Positions 25,047 through 35,158 of a DNA stretch of 64,000 nucleotides are shown piece by piece. The DNA is from Quercus robur (Eukaryota; Streptophyta; Magnoliopsida; Fagales; Fagaceae). Position 1 is the stretch's first letter. Each line of letters opens with the position of its first letter. Both the position numbers and the translations under genes were made by a program. The DNA lies in NCBI RefSeq assembly GCF_932294415.1, contig NC_065539.1, positions 53,215,501-53,279,500 of the forward strand, given 5' to 3'. The notes beneath the pieces are model-generated. The model searched no databases. It was given only the letters and a program-made list of their open reading frames with translations, and was not told the origin of the DNA.

Positions 25047-25433
25047 CTAATGCTTTTGTAGCAGATGTTGTTGTTGATGTGCTTCTCCTTCCAAAATATT
25101 GGAGACATTCGGAAGTAGAAATCTTTGAGCATGTCGTTGAATTATAAGTTGGTACTTCGCTGGAATTTTGGAAATTCCCTCAAAAAGCCGCCGAATATAT
25201 CCTAATGCTCCGTTGACTTCATCCAAAGCTCTAGCATTGGCATCAAATACCAGGGAAGTGACACAGGCAGCTTTATGTTGCTCTGGTATTCTTTTTAACA
25301 ATTCTTTGACGTAAAATTCACTATAATGATTCACTATTTTCCTATAATCCGAGGAACCAGCAGGAAATAATTTTCTCATGTAACAGTTTTCAAAACAAGT
25401 CCTCGAATGATATACACAATAAGCACAATTCAT
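25047..25433 (-). CDS. Short divergent LOB-domain (LBD/AS2-type) protein
   Basis: Frame of 128 aa opening MNCAYCVYHSRTCFENC, which fits the LOB zinc-finger spacing C-x2-C-x6-C-x3-C exactly. It is followed by a GAS-like block and then by KAACVTSLVFDANARALDEV, matching the conserved SLVYEANAR-x-x-DPV segment, and GALGYIRRL in place of GCVGxIxxL. LBD proteins are plant transcription regulators. The ATG directly follows a perfect intron acceptor (TTTAAATCAG), so this is probably an internal or second exon. A short coding-like segment with a GT donor near 25955-26030 (LLRDQGKLQEDNQESS in one frame) could be an upstream exon. The Gln-rich tail ends at a TAG, with further Gln-rich text beyond. It may be a lineage-specific LBD or a decaying copy. 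Confidence 0.6.
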   Translation of the reverse strand: MNCAYCVYHSRTCFENCYMRKLFPAGSSDYRKIVNHYSEFYVKELLKRIPEQHKAACVTSLVFDANARALDEVNGALGYIRRLFEGISKIPAKYQLIIQRHAQRFLLPNVSNILEGEAHQQQHLLQKH

Positions 25434-25439
25434 CTGATT

Positions 25440-25735
25440 TAAATCAATAAAAAGAAAAAGAAAAATGATTAATTGAATTAAACGAACCATTTAGAAAGAA
25501 TCTTTTAATTACTACCATTTTTTTAACATGAAGTTTATAATATCTGTATCTTTACTAAATATATATATTTTAGAACAAATTTACAATTTAAATCAATAAA
25601 ATGAAAAAGAAAACCAAATAATTCAATTAAACAGTCCATTTAGAAAGAATCTTTCAATTACTACCATTTTTTTAACAAGTTTATAATATCTGTATCTTTA
25701 CTAATTATATATTCAAGAACAAATTTATAATTTAT
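25440..25735. repeat. 149-bp tandem duplication upstream of the LOB exon
   Basis: The segment starting AAATCAATAAAA at 25440 recurs at 25589 (period 149). Both copies carry CATTTAGAAAGAATCTTT and TTATAATATCTGTATCTTTACTAA. The copy next to the coding exon supplies its presumed intron 3' end, so the other copy duplicates most of that intron end. Confidence 0.8.
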
Positions 25736-27220
25736 AATGCAGTATCGTTACTAACTTATCTTTACTAACTATATATCAAATTACTGACTAACAAAACAAT
25801 AAAAAGGAACAAACATAAAAATTACAAAAACTTTTATATCATTTATTATATTTTTATCTATTAAAATTTTCAACAAAAAAAAAAAACACATTTCTTCGAA
25901 GAACTATAATCTAAATTACTTTTGGAAATTTAAAAAGGTAAATTTCCATACTTGCTCTTTAAGTCTGATGACTCTTGATTATCTTCTTGTAGCTTTCCTT
26001 GATCTCTCAATAGGATTCTTGAAAGAAAATTACTTTTTTGAAAAAATATATTGAATTAACTCTGAGATACCGTTAGGCAACAGTAGCTTTATACTCATAA
26101 CATTAATCACACTTCCCTCCGACTTTTTTAATCCGTATTTGTACTAGATCGGTTCGATAAAGATAGTGGGCCGTGGCCCGTGAATGGAGGCGCAATTTTA
26201 AAGTTTTTAACACTAAGTGTAAATAGATATAAACCCATTGGGTATCTAATGAATACTCATTAGTCATTTATTCTAAAATTTAAAAGTTTAGGTTATGTTT
26301 GTTAATAGTTTTTGTTTTCTATTTTCAAAAACTTGTTTTTGGAAATATAAAAAATAAAAAAAATTCTTGTATTTTTGAAATTAAAAAAAAAAAAAAAAAC
26401 ATGTTTGGCTAGCTGAAATCAAAAAGATAGTTTTTTGAAGAAAAAAATAGAAAATACTAAAATATGTTGTGGGTTCTTATTTTGAACAATACCCAGGCCC
26501 AAGTAGAAACAAGGATCCTGAGCCTTATACTTGTTGTTTGGTGGACTGGGCTTGGTTCACTACAACTATATTGGGCTAATTATGAACCAAGCTGTACACA
26601 AAACATGGATTCTACAACACATACATACTCATACATGCAAATATATACATATTGTAAAGTAAAGAACAGTAAAGGAATAGTAAAGGTAAATAAAACGTTA
26701 GGGATCCTAAAAATGACGAATAATGCTTCATTATTTCTTGAGTTGCTAATACATTTTGTCTTTTTTGCACTAGGATATGTTACAAGGTCCAAATAAGTTC
26801 AAAAGTCATAGACTTAGATAGCTCCTTCGGGCTTCTAAGACTTGTGACGTTTGAATCCAAGTGTATCCTCTAGTGTCTATCTCAAGATCCTCCACGGAGT
26901 TTTCCCTCTTTTCTCCCTTTTTGAATTCTAAAGGAGTTTTTTAAAGGATCTTTTCTCTCTGATTCACTATTGCTGAATGGTTTTTTGCTATTAGCTCCTT
27001 CTCCTTTTATAGTGCTCTCCTAGTGTTTTTGGTGTACCACTACTTCCCTCCATTTGTTGCCCTGGGTACCAGAACCAATGTTATGTCAGTAATATTGATG
27101 GCTAGTCTCTTCCTTATTTTCTCATTATTTTCTCATTATTTTCCCTTTTGAGGTTCCCCCTCCAAAAGTCCCTAGCTAACCATCCTCTTTTGGGAGGTCC
27201 TAAGGGCTGACTTTCAATCC

Positions 27221-28040
27221 TCTTTTCCCAAAGCTTGTAGATACTACTTTTCAAATCCGCCTTTTGGCTACTTTACCTTTTGTCATTTTCTCTAAATGGA
27301 CAAATTCCTTTCTATCAGGCTGAAAGATCCCCAATCAACTTCCTTCATAGTCCATCTCCCTACTTTCCCCGAGGCACCAGGCTTCTTTTCATGAAGTGTT
27401 GATTCCTAAGTCATCTGTCTCTTTCTGCATCATTGGGCGGCTGATGGGACATATCCCTCCTTGTTCTTTGTGTTCATGGGCATGCTCCCTTGAGTTGTCT
27501 CAATCCCAACTAGTCTCTTATTGCATATCCCGAGGATCCCAGGTTTCTGGGAATTCCCAAGTATCTTGGTTTAGCTTTCTTTTTGAGTTCCCCAGCAATT
27601 TTCTCTCTTAAGGGCTGGGCTGAGCTTCCTCTTTTCCCAAAGCTTTTAGATACTACTTTTCAAACCCACCTTTTGGCTACTTTACCTTTTGTCATTTTCT
27701 CTAAATAAGCAGATTCCTCTCTATTAGGCTGAAAGATCCCCAACCAACTTCCTTCATAATCCATCTCCTTGTTTTCCCAGAGGCACCAAGCTTCTTTTCA
27801 TGAAGTGTTGATTCCTAAGTCATCTATCTCTTTTTGCATCATTGGGCGGCTGATGGGACATATCCATCCTTGTTCTTTGCGTTCATGGTCATGCTCCCTT
27901 GAGTTGTCTAAATCCCAGCTGGTCTCCTACTGCATATCCTGAGGATCCTAGGTTTCTGGGAAATCCCAGGTATCTTGATTTAGCTTTCTTTCTAAGTTCC
28001 TCAGCAATTTTCTCTCTTAAGGGTTGGGCTGAGCTTCCTT
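27221..28040. repeat. Two-copy tandem repeat, period 409 bp
   Basis: The phrase TCTTTTCCCAAAGCTT is at 27221 and again at 27630; AGGCTGAAAGATCCCCAA is at 27317 and 27726. Everything between is repeated with a few per cent difference, including a block with TTGGGCGGCTGATGGGACAT. The copies are 27221-27629 and 27630-about 28040. They lie upstream of the PMD pseudogene and probably belong to the same element. Confidence 0.9.
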
Positions 28041-28724
28041 TTTTCTTTGTTTCATAAGGCTCAAAGCTTACCCATTCATGGATTTGGGCCCCTTCCTACT
28101 TATTTTAAGTAGTCCTTAATTAGCGAGTTTGGGCCTTACCCCTTCCTTGAAAGCCCAAATGGTTCTCAAATTTCAATTTTGTATCATTTTGGACCTTGAT
28201 GCAATATTGTGATATTTTGGACCTCAGCATTTAGCCCTTTGAACTCGTGGGTTGCCTGCAGCCCACACGTGAGTAGACGAGATTCTTAGGTTTCGCAAGG
28301 ATCTGCAGTTGGTGTTTTTACCGCCTTCGGGATCCCTTCCCCTTTTTATTATGGAACCCTGTTCCGTTACGTTACCCTCTAATGTACTAACCCACGTATT
28401 CCACTCCTCTTGTAACTCCCCCCCTCTTTTCACGGAACGTGGCAATTAAGTGTCTGGGTAAACTTCCTCCTCCTCTTTGTACGTTTCCCATAACTCTCAT
28501 TAATAACTAACAATAACTTTTTTTGTAAAATTGAATTGTGGCAACTGGCGCGTTTTTCCATCTTCATTTTCTTCAACTTTTCTTTGCACCATTATTGTAG
28601 TCACTTCAAGCCATCTGTTCACTTTCAAAGATACTGTCCCAACTCATCTCCTCTCTTTCTGCTCCTTCCTTTGTTGCTTTCTCCCGTTCTAAACTCCCTT
28701 ACTCTTCTATTATACTATCCTTGT

Positions 28725-30929
28725 ATGGCTTCCTCTCCTTCCTCACGAAAAAGGAGAGAGCGTTCTCCCACCCCCTTTGAAGGTGAAGGTTCTTTAGCAG
28801 GGTCGGCACAAGGTGAGGTGCAGGAAGTTTCAGATCATTCAACCTTCCCTTTACGGGACCCCTAGTACACTCCCAGTTTTTTTTTTCCCTCAAGTCTCTC
28901 ATGGTGAGGCTCCTTCTTCCCCGCATTCCTAGGTGTTTTCCGGTCAGCCCGGATTTGCTAGCTCTGCTCAGATTCCAGATCCAAGGGAAATTTTGGACCT
29001 TTAAATCAGGTGAGGATCTCGAAAGGCGGTTCCTATCTTTTTTGATTTTGTCCTGAGAAAAATTACTGGTTGGTCTAGTTGGGTAGATGAAGAGCTGTTT
29101 GATGGTGAATTTGTTAATTGTTTGGAGCGCACCGAGATCCTGAAGTCAGTGGCAATCTCTAGGAATCTTGAAGGTTTCAGGGATGCTAAAGACCTTAGAC
29201 ATTTGGTGCGCCGTTGGTCTCCCTCTCTTTATACGTTCTTTTTTTCCGTCGGTGAACTCACCATTACCTTGGAGGATGTGGTCAATAATTTCCTCCTCCT
29301 AGTGTTTGGTGATGAAAACCCCTTTGATATCCAGCTCTCTAGCAAGGACCTCAAGGTTGAGGATTGACTCTTCAGGCTTTTTGGTGGGTGTACTACTTCT
29401 TCTGGAGGCAAGCCAGCCAAGATGGGCAAATGGGTAGCAAACCTTTCTCCAGAAAAAGATAAGACAATTAGGCGAGCTGGGTTCGTGGCACTGTGGTTGA
29501 GTAAGTTTCTCTTTAGTGAGTTTCCTAGATATGGGATTAAGTCCACCTTTTTCCCTCTTGCTATTAAGTTGTCTAGGGGCACTCAGTATCCTCTAGCCCC
29601 CATGTTCTTAGGCCACGTTTACTCTCAGTTAGATTTACTTTACAGTGACGAGGTTGAAGGCAATTCCTGTTACACCATAACTTCGTCCCTACACTATGCT
29701 ATTCTTCAGGTGTTTATGTGGGATCGCTCTTCTGTTACTTTGGCAAAGTCAGGAATCTAAAGTACGTGAAAGATAAGTTTCAAGGATCCCCGAATGTGAT
29801 CAAGAGTCTCTGTGGCAGCTCTACTAATGGCCACCCTATTATTTTTCCCTGGTCTAACTTTAAAGGTGATAACTTCAATCTGATAGAATTATTCGACCAG
29901 GCATGGCATTTGAGTTGGCGTTCCCCCCGGGAGTTTAGTCCTGGATTTGCATGTGATTCCATTTTGTCTTCCTTCCTCAACTCTCTAGGGCACACTTTTG
30001 ACCTTTGTCGAGGAGACAAAAGCAGCTTGGCATACTTGACCTGTACTAGCCTCTCATGGCTTCCAGTACCTTCATCGAGCAGTCCGAAGTACACTTACTA
30101 TTCCGTACACCAAGTACTTAGACAGTTTGGCTTCAACCATGATATCCCGCCGGTATTCAAAGAGGTGGTGCCTTCCCTCCCATCTCTAGATCCATTTTTA
30201 AGGCTTCAAGCCTTTTCTTATTAGTCACAGAGGAGCCCCCAATTCGTGGTACCAAGTTCTCAACGGGGAGTTCTTTCTTCTAGTGGCTTTATTAGTTACT
30301 GGAGGAGGGTTTAAAAATCTTTCTCGAACTTCGTTGGCTCAGGTAAGATTGGAAGAGTTCTCGACCTTGATCTCTTCTCTGCCCCATCTTATAACAAACA
30401 CTTGGCCCTTCCTACTGCTGGTATTGTATTTGCTACAATAAGCAGCAAAACAAGATTTGTGGAGTGGCACGCTTCTAGGGGTGGTTAGGTGTCCTACACC
30501 AATGACTTCCTTGCCTCTTGGCCAGGGTGTGACGTGATTGTGGGCTCTTTTTTTGTTGTGCCTATTAAAAATAGGATGTCTAAGGAAATTGGTGCCGCAA
30601 CTCCTGTAGGCAAGGGCAAGGAGAAGAAGATAAAAAAGGAGGCTATCAAGAAGTTTGAAGTTGAGGGGAGTGCTGAGGATATTGAAGCTGGCCGTGGTAC
30701 CAAAAGGAGAAAGACTACTTCAGCTTGCAAGCAGCTTGTTATTTCTGAAGGTCCTGAGGAAGTAAACCCTTCTGCTGTTGGAAAGGAGGTCAGCTATCCT
30801 CCCATCCCAAAGATTAGAATGAAGACTAAGGTAGAGTCCTCTATCCTTCAAACCCCTGTGGGTTCCCTTAAAGGAACCTTTTCCATAGCTGTCACCTCTT
30901 CAGCCCAAGGTTCTTCGGGGTATTTTTGA
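28725..30929 (+). pseudogene. Plant mobile domain (PMD) gene, inactivated
   Basis: Successive frames resemble PMD proteins. The start MASSPSSRKRRERSPTPFEG (28725) is followed by a stop at 28863. The domain proper begins in 29122-29367 with LRHLVRRWSPSLYTFFFSVG and ELTITLEDV, the conserved opening of the family. It continues in the same frame after a TGA at 29365-29367 (MGKWVANLSPEKDKTIRRAG), shifts frame near 29720, runs to 30224, and after more stops reaches a Lys-rich tail (30570-30929). Single-base stops, one frameshift and no intact frame make it a pseudogene. PMD proteins are related to MAIN and MAIL factors used in silencing and chromatin upkeep. Confidence 0.75.
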
Positions 30930-31167
30930 GATTTAATTATTAGTTGGGTATTTTAGACATTACACAATAAAATATTTTTAAAATCAAACTATTTCGTTAA
31001 GGTTTAACATATAAGGTATGATGTAGTGTATATTTGGCTATTTGATCATTTTCTAAACATAATAAGTGGAAAATTGTTCAGTTTTGAAGTTTAACAAAGG
31101 AATTGTGAAACATAAGGGGAATTACTTTTTCCAATTTATTTACATTTAAATAAATATTATTCTTTTA

Positions 31168-31567
31168 GAGCATTCACAATTGGCCTTGCAAATGGCATAT
31201 GTAAGTAAATTTTAGCATTAAAGTACTAAAAGGCCCTAGCATTTGGCCTTGTATTGGTCTGGTACCCTAACAAAATTTGCAATACTGCTTCAGTACTATC
31301 ACAAAATTTGCGATGGTACTGTAGCAACATTCTAAATCCAAAAATTATTATTTTATTCTACTTACAAAAATCTGCCTCCTCTCTCCACTGACTCATTTTC
31401 TCTCTCTTCAGAATATATTATTTTATTATGTACATATATTATTTTAATGTATTGTATGGTAAAATAAAAGTTGGGATGTTGAGTGTATTGTACAATGGTA
31501 CCGTATAATTAATAAAATAGTTTTTTGAGATGGTAAAATATGATGAAATTATAAGATGGGAATGCTA
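31168..31567. mobile_element. Tourist-like MITE upstream of RDM1
   Basis: The left end GAGCATTCAC and the reverse complement of the right end (TAGCATTCCC) are similar, and both ends are flanked by TTA (31165-31167 and 31568-31570), the target preference of PIF/Harbinger elements. The inner text shares features with the element at 38268-38644. There is no coding capacity. It ends about 220 bp before the RDM1 TATA box. Confidence 0.5.
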
Positions 31568-31790
31568 TTATGTTTTGGAGTTCAAAATAAATATTATCTG
31601 TAATCAAATAAATAACATTTAAAAAAAAAAAAAAAAAACTGACTATAATTGGACCTAAAATTTGATTAAAAAAATTTTCTGATTGGACCTCGTAATCCTT
31701 TATTTCTGAATAAAGCAAAAAATTTGGCATGAGCATGAGGTCCGACACTGACTGGTTGGGGCCTTTAGTGTAGCACTGTAGCCTGTCCCA

Positions 31791-31936
31791 TATAAAAGGT
31801 CCACGCTTCTTTTACAGTCACCTCTCTTTCACTCTCTCTCACTCACTCTCTCGGCAAATGGACCCACTTTGGTGAAATCAAAACCAGCAAAGGCTAAAAT
31901 CACATTTCCCTGAAGAGTAATATTTGCCGTTCAAAG
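31791..31936 (+). promoter_or_regulatory. RDM1 core promoter and 5'UTR exon
   Basis: A TATA box TATAAAA is at 31791-31797. About 30 bases on begins a CT-rich Y-patch (31822-31855) typical of plant transcription starts. The first, non-coding exon ends at 31936 before the donor GTAAGTCC; the leader intron runs 31937-33144, ending TTCTTCAG. Confidence 0.7.
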
Positions 31937-33161
31937 GTAAGTCCTTTTTCCCTCTTTACTGATTTTCTTCTCTTTGTTACTTAAAACAGTGTTTCAATTT
32001 CTGCAAAATCATGATGACCCAAATTTCTTTTTCTTTTTCTGAATTTGTCACCAACTGCTGTGGTCTCTTGTTTTTTTGAAATTTTGATTTAGACCCATGA
32101 TTGGAAAATTAAGAAGGTTTGGAAATATAAACAAATTTAGAAGCAAGAATGATTCTGGAGTAAATGGGTGTTTTTTGTGCATGTTGTAAAGTGTCTATAA
32201 TCAAATGGGTATCTTTTGTGCATAACAAGTTGTTTTAGATTGACATGCAAACTTGAAAAACAGATGTGGGGTTGGAATTTTTGTTCTCACTAGAGATAAA
32301 GGGGAAAGAATAAATTTAAAAAAGAGAAAAGAAAGAGCTTTGCTGGGTATTGGAAGACAGACCTGCTTTGAAGATATGGAAATAGCAGAGCCTAAAATGG
32401 TTTTTTAGAGCGACCCATTTAAATGTTTTGCTATATGTACTCAGCAGAATTAAAGTTTAGTTTGAGAGTACTTAGATCAGTGCATGCTATTAGTTTGTTT
32501 TGTGCCTAGTTAATTACTGCATGACCTTTTTGTTTCGTTGTCATAGTTCTTTTATAAGGGCAATTTAATTGTGTCTTTGGGTTTATTTTTGGATTAACTT
32601 TGGCCATCAAAGCTTTTAAGAGAATCAGTGGTTGGTGTGAAACATCAATTCAAGTCTTCACTTGTATGACATTTGTAGTCTTGAAGCAAAAGGAATTAGT
32701 GTTCAGCATGGCAAAACTATTGTTCATGCAAATAATAATAATATAAAAACCATGATTTGAATCTGATTTGAAGGCATTGACATTTATCCAAATTAATAGT
32801 AACACTAATTTATCTATATATCTATCGCTTAGCTGATGAACTAATGAATAGATGTATAAAGTTTCTCTAAAACCATTCGCCCTGTTTGATTTCTTTTGCA
32901 TTTGTTCATTTTATTGTTATAAAGCTTTATGGTTTAAAATAGTACCAGAACTTTCTGTGTTAATATGTGCAGTATTTAATGTTTCTTCTTCTTTCTGCAT
33001 TCTTATGTGGGTAGCATGCTTGTTGTCAGACTAAAAGAAGTTACTTTGATCCATCTAAGAGCATTGAACTTTTTTGTGTTACCGTATTTAAGTTCTCTTG
33101 GTTTCATTGACATGGATGAATAGTTGGCGGTTTATCTTCTTCAGGATACATTCTCTATACC

Positions 33162-34725
33162 ATGAAGAGGTCATTGCCATGGAATGAGCAAATTGATGTT
33201 ATATCATCAGATGATTCTTCTTCCTCGGACTCAGAGATGGATGGGTGTGATGGAAAGCAGCCAGTTGATGATGAGTGTGACAGCAAGCAGCCAATCGATG
33301 ACGAGTACACTGGCAAAGAATTATCATATGAAGGTATTAGTATACTTCATATCAATTCATATTATAGAAAGAACCTTAGTCTGGGTTCTTTTTAGAATAA
33401 CCTTCTACGAACTACCTATTCTGTTGAAACCAGGTATGCCTCTCCTCTGTTTTAAAAATAGCCCTTTTTATCTGTCGAAATTTCACTAATTATAATCACC
33501 TACCATTAATCTGCATTGAATAAATGGAGTTTGTAACTTATATTTTTCATTTATTTAACATATCCAACATAAATGAAGCATAATTATGCAAATATCTCAA
33601 TGGGCCATAACATGGTGTTTCAATGCTATTTGTTCTATAAAATGGGTTTTATGGTGAAGCAGTTTCAGCATAACAGACTCAGTTGATTAAGATTAACTAG
33701 CTATTAGTTTTGCTTGTCCATTGATTTTGCAGCAGAGTGACTCATAAGTAAGTTGCTTTCTGTTTTAACCTTTGTAGTATGAGAATCTAAAGAATCTATC
33801 ATATATGATGATAGTGAATACTATATTTTGGGACAACTAATGTAATTTTTTTTAACATTTCTGTTATCATCATGAAAACACTTTGTAGCTCCAAAGAAAT
33901 TTATGTTAAGTTTCTTGCTCCCTCCGTTGTTCAGAAGCTGCTTTCCTTGTAAAAAGGCCGATTCTCCATATATTTCTAGTCATGTCATATGCACATGTTC
34001 TCTGCTAGATCATTTTGAGATTCTGCAAGTTGGATAAAACAAATGGGAAATATTTGATACCTGAATCTTGCATGCCGATCAAGATGAAAAAAAAAAAAAA
34101 AAAACCTTCAAGTTATTACGTTGTTTGTTTGAGTTGTGCTAGCTTTTGTTGACATATTTTGCTTAGGTCTCAGCATGTAGGAACCTCTTAGAAGCTTTCT
34201 CTGGTTCATAACAATTGTGGACCCCATTTTTCAAATTGCAATGTAGATTAGTTCCCATCTTTCATTGTACCTCTGTTTTACCTTCATGAGTCCTTAGCAT
34301 TGATCTCATTTGCACAAATGCCGTTATTTCATAAACATTCTTTTTTTCGTGTCGCAGATGCGTTAATCAAAAGTGCAGAAATGTATCAGGAATACATGAA
34401 GCATATCCCAATTCCAACACACCGTGGCTCTGTTATTCCATTTACCTCATGGATGGGATTAGGCAAATCCATTAAGCAGTTATACAATCAGCCTTTGCAC
34501 TACCTCACCAATATTCTCCTAAAACAGTGGGATCAATTGAGGATTGGCAGTGAGGATGAATGTAAGCCTTTGGATACCTTAGTTCACCCTTGTAAAGCTG
34601 AAGCCACCATCTGGCTTATTGAAGAAGTCCACCGGCACACCTCATCTCATCTTCATTTAGCCAAACTTTGGCTTTCAGACCCATTGCACCATACTTTTAT
34701 TGATTCCATTTTCCCAAAATTATGA
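33162..34725 (+). CDS. RDM1: RDM1, RNA-directed DNA methylation protein
   Basis: Coding exons 33162-33333 and 34358-34725 join in phase (one base left over plus AT gives Asp58) to 179 aa; a non-coding exon lies upstream. The C-terminal two thirds is the RDM1 domain: [50 protein letters not shown] and [14 protein letters not shown], near-identical in pattern to Arabidopsis At3g22680 (163 aa). RDM1 is the small protein of the DDR complex, with DRD1 and DMS3, that links Pol V transcription, AGO4 and the methyltransferase DRM2, and it binds methylated single-stranded DNA. The N terminus is acidic and Ser-rich ([14 protein letters not shown]), longer than in Arabidopsis and containing a small repeat ([20 protein letters not shown]). 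A polyadenylation signal AATAAA is at 34828-34833. Confidence 0.95.
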
Positions 34726-35158
34726 AACCATATACTGAAAGGCCAGGCCCTTCAGTTTTCACTGGCCTTTGCGCTGATTCTGTAAAATGTCATCTACAGC
34801 TGTTAGATTTGATCAGGACCTGTATCTAATAAATTCAGTATGAAAGAGAGCTTTTATCTTGTTTATGCATTCTATTTTCCCCCTTTACCATAATTGTTTA
34901 CTTTTGACATAAGTTGCTGTTGGAAGAATGTCTGCTCACTCTCATTTATTCTTGATTTGTTTATTTTATATCGAACAATGTTCTCTTGGTCGGAGTTTAA
35001 AATTGCAATGGTCATTCTTTGCTGCAAACAATTGGAATTAAACTGATACATAGTTTGGTCAAATTTTAATTGACATTATCAACAAATATATTTATTATAC
35101 TGAGTGTTTAAGTACAAATGAATCATTTTGTTTGTTTCTTTCTTTTTGTAAAGTTCCA

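Larger units (their letters stand above)
26465..30929 (+). mobile_element. Decayed element carrying a plant-mobile-domain gene
   Basis: This 4.5-kb block has a base composition unlike its AT-rich flanks. The 5' part (26800-28230) is non-coding CT-rich DNA including a 409-bp tandem repeat. The 3' part (28725-30929) carries a broken plant mobile domain gene (separate entry). PMD genes travel with plant transposons or were captured by them (established knowledge). I could not find terminal repeats or a target duplication, so class and limits are uncertain; the right end may be truncated by the AT-rich DNA after 30930. Confidence 0.5.

Noticed and set aside
26294-26440. Possible small MITE with TTTGTTTTCTATTTT ends
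   Set aside because: Similarity of ends rests on T- and A-rich tracts; no target duplication.
27396-27611. 71-codon frame in the 409-bp repeat
   Set aside because: Not kept open in the second repeat copy and not similar to any protein; likely non-coding.
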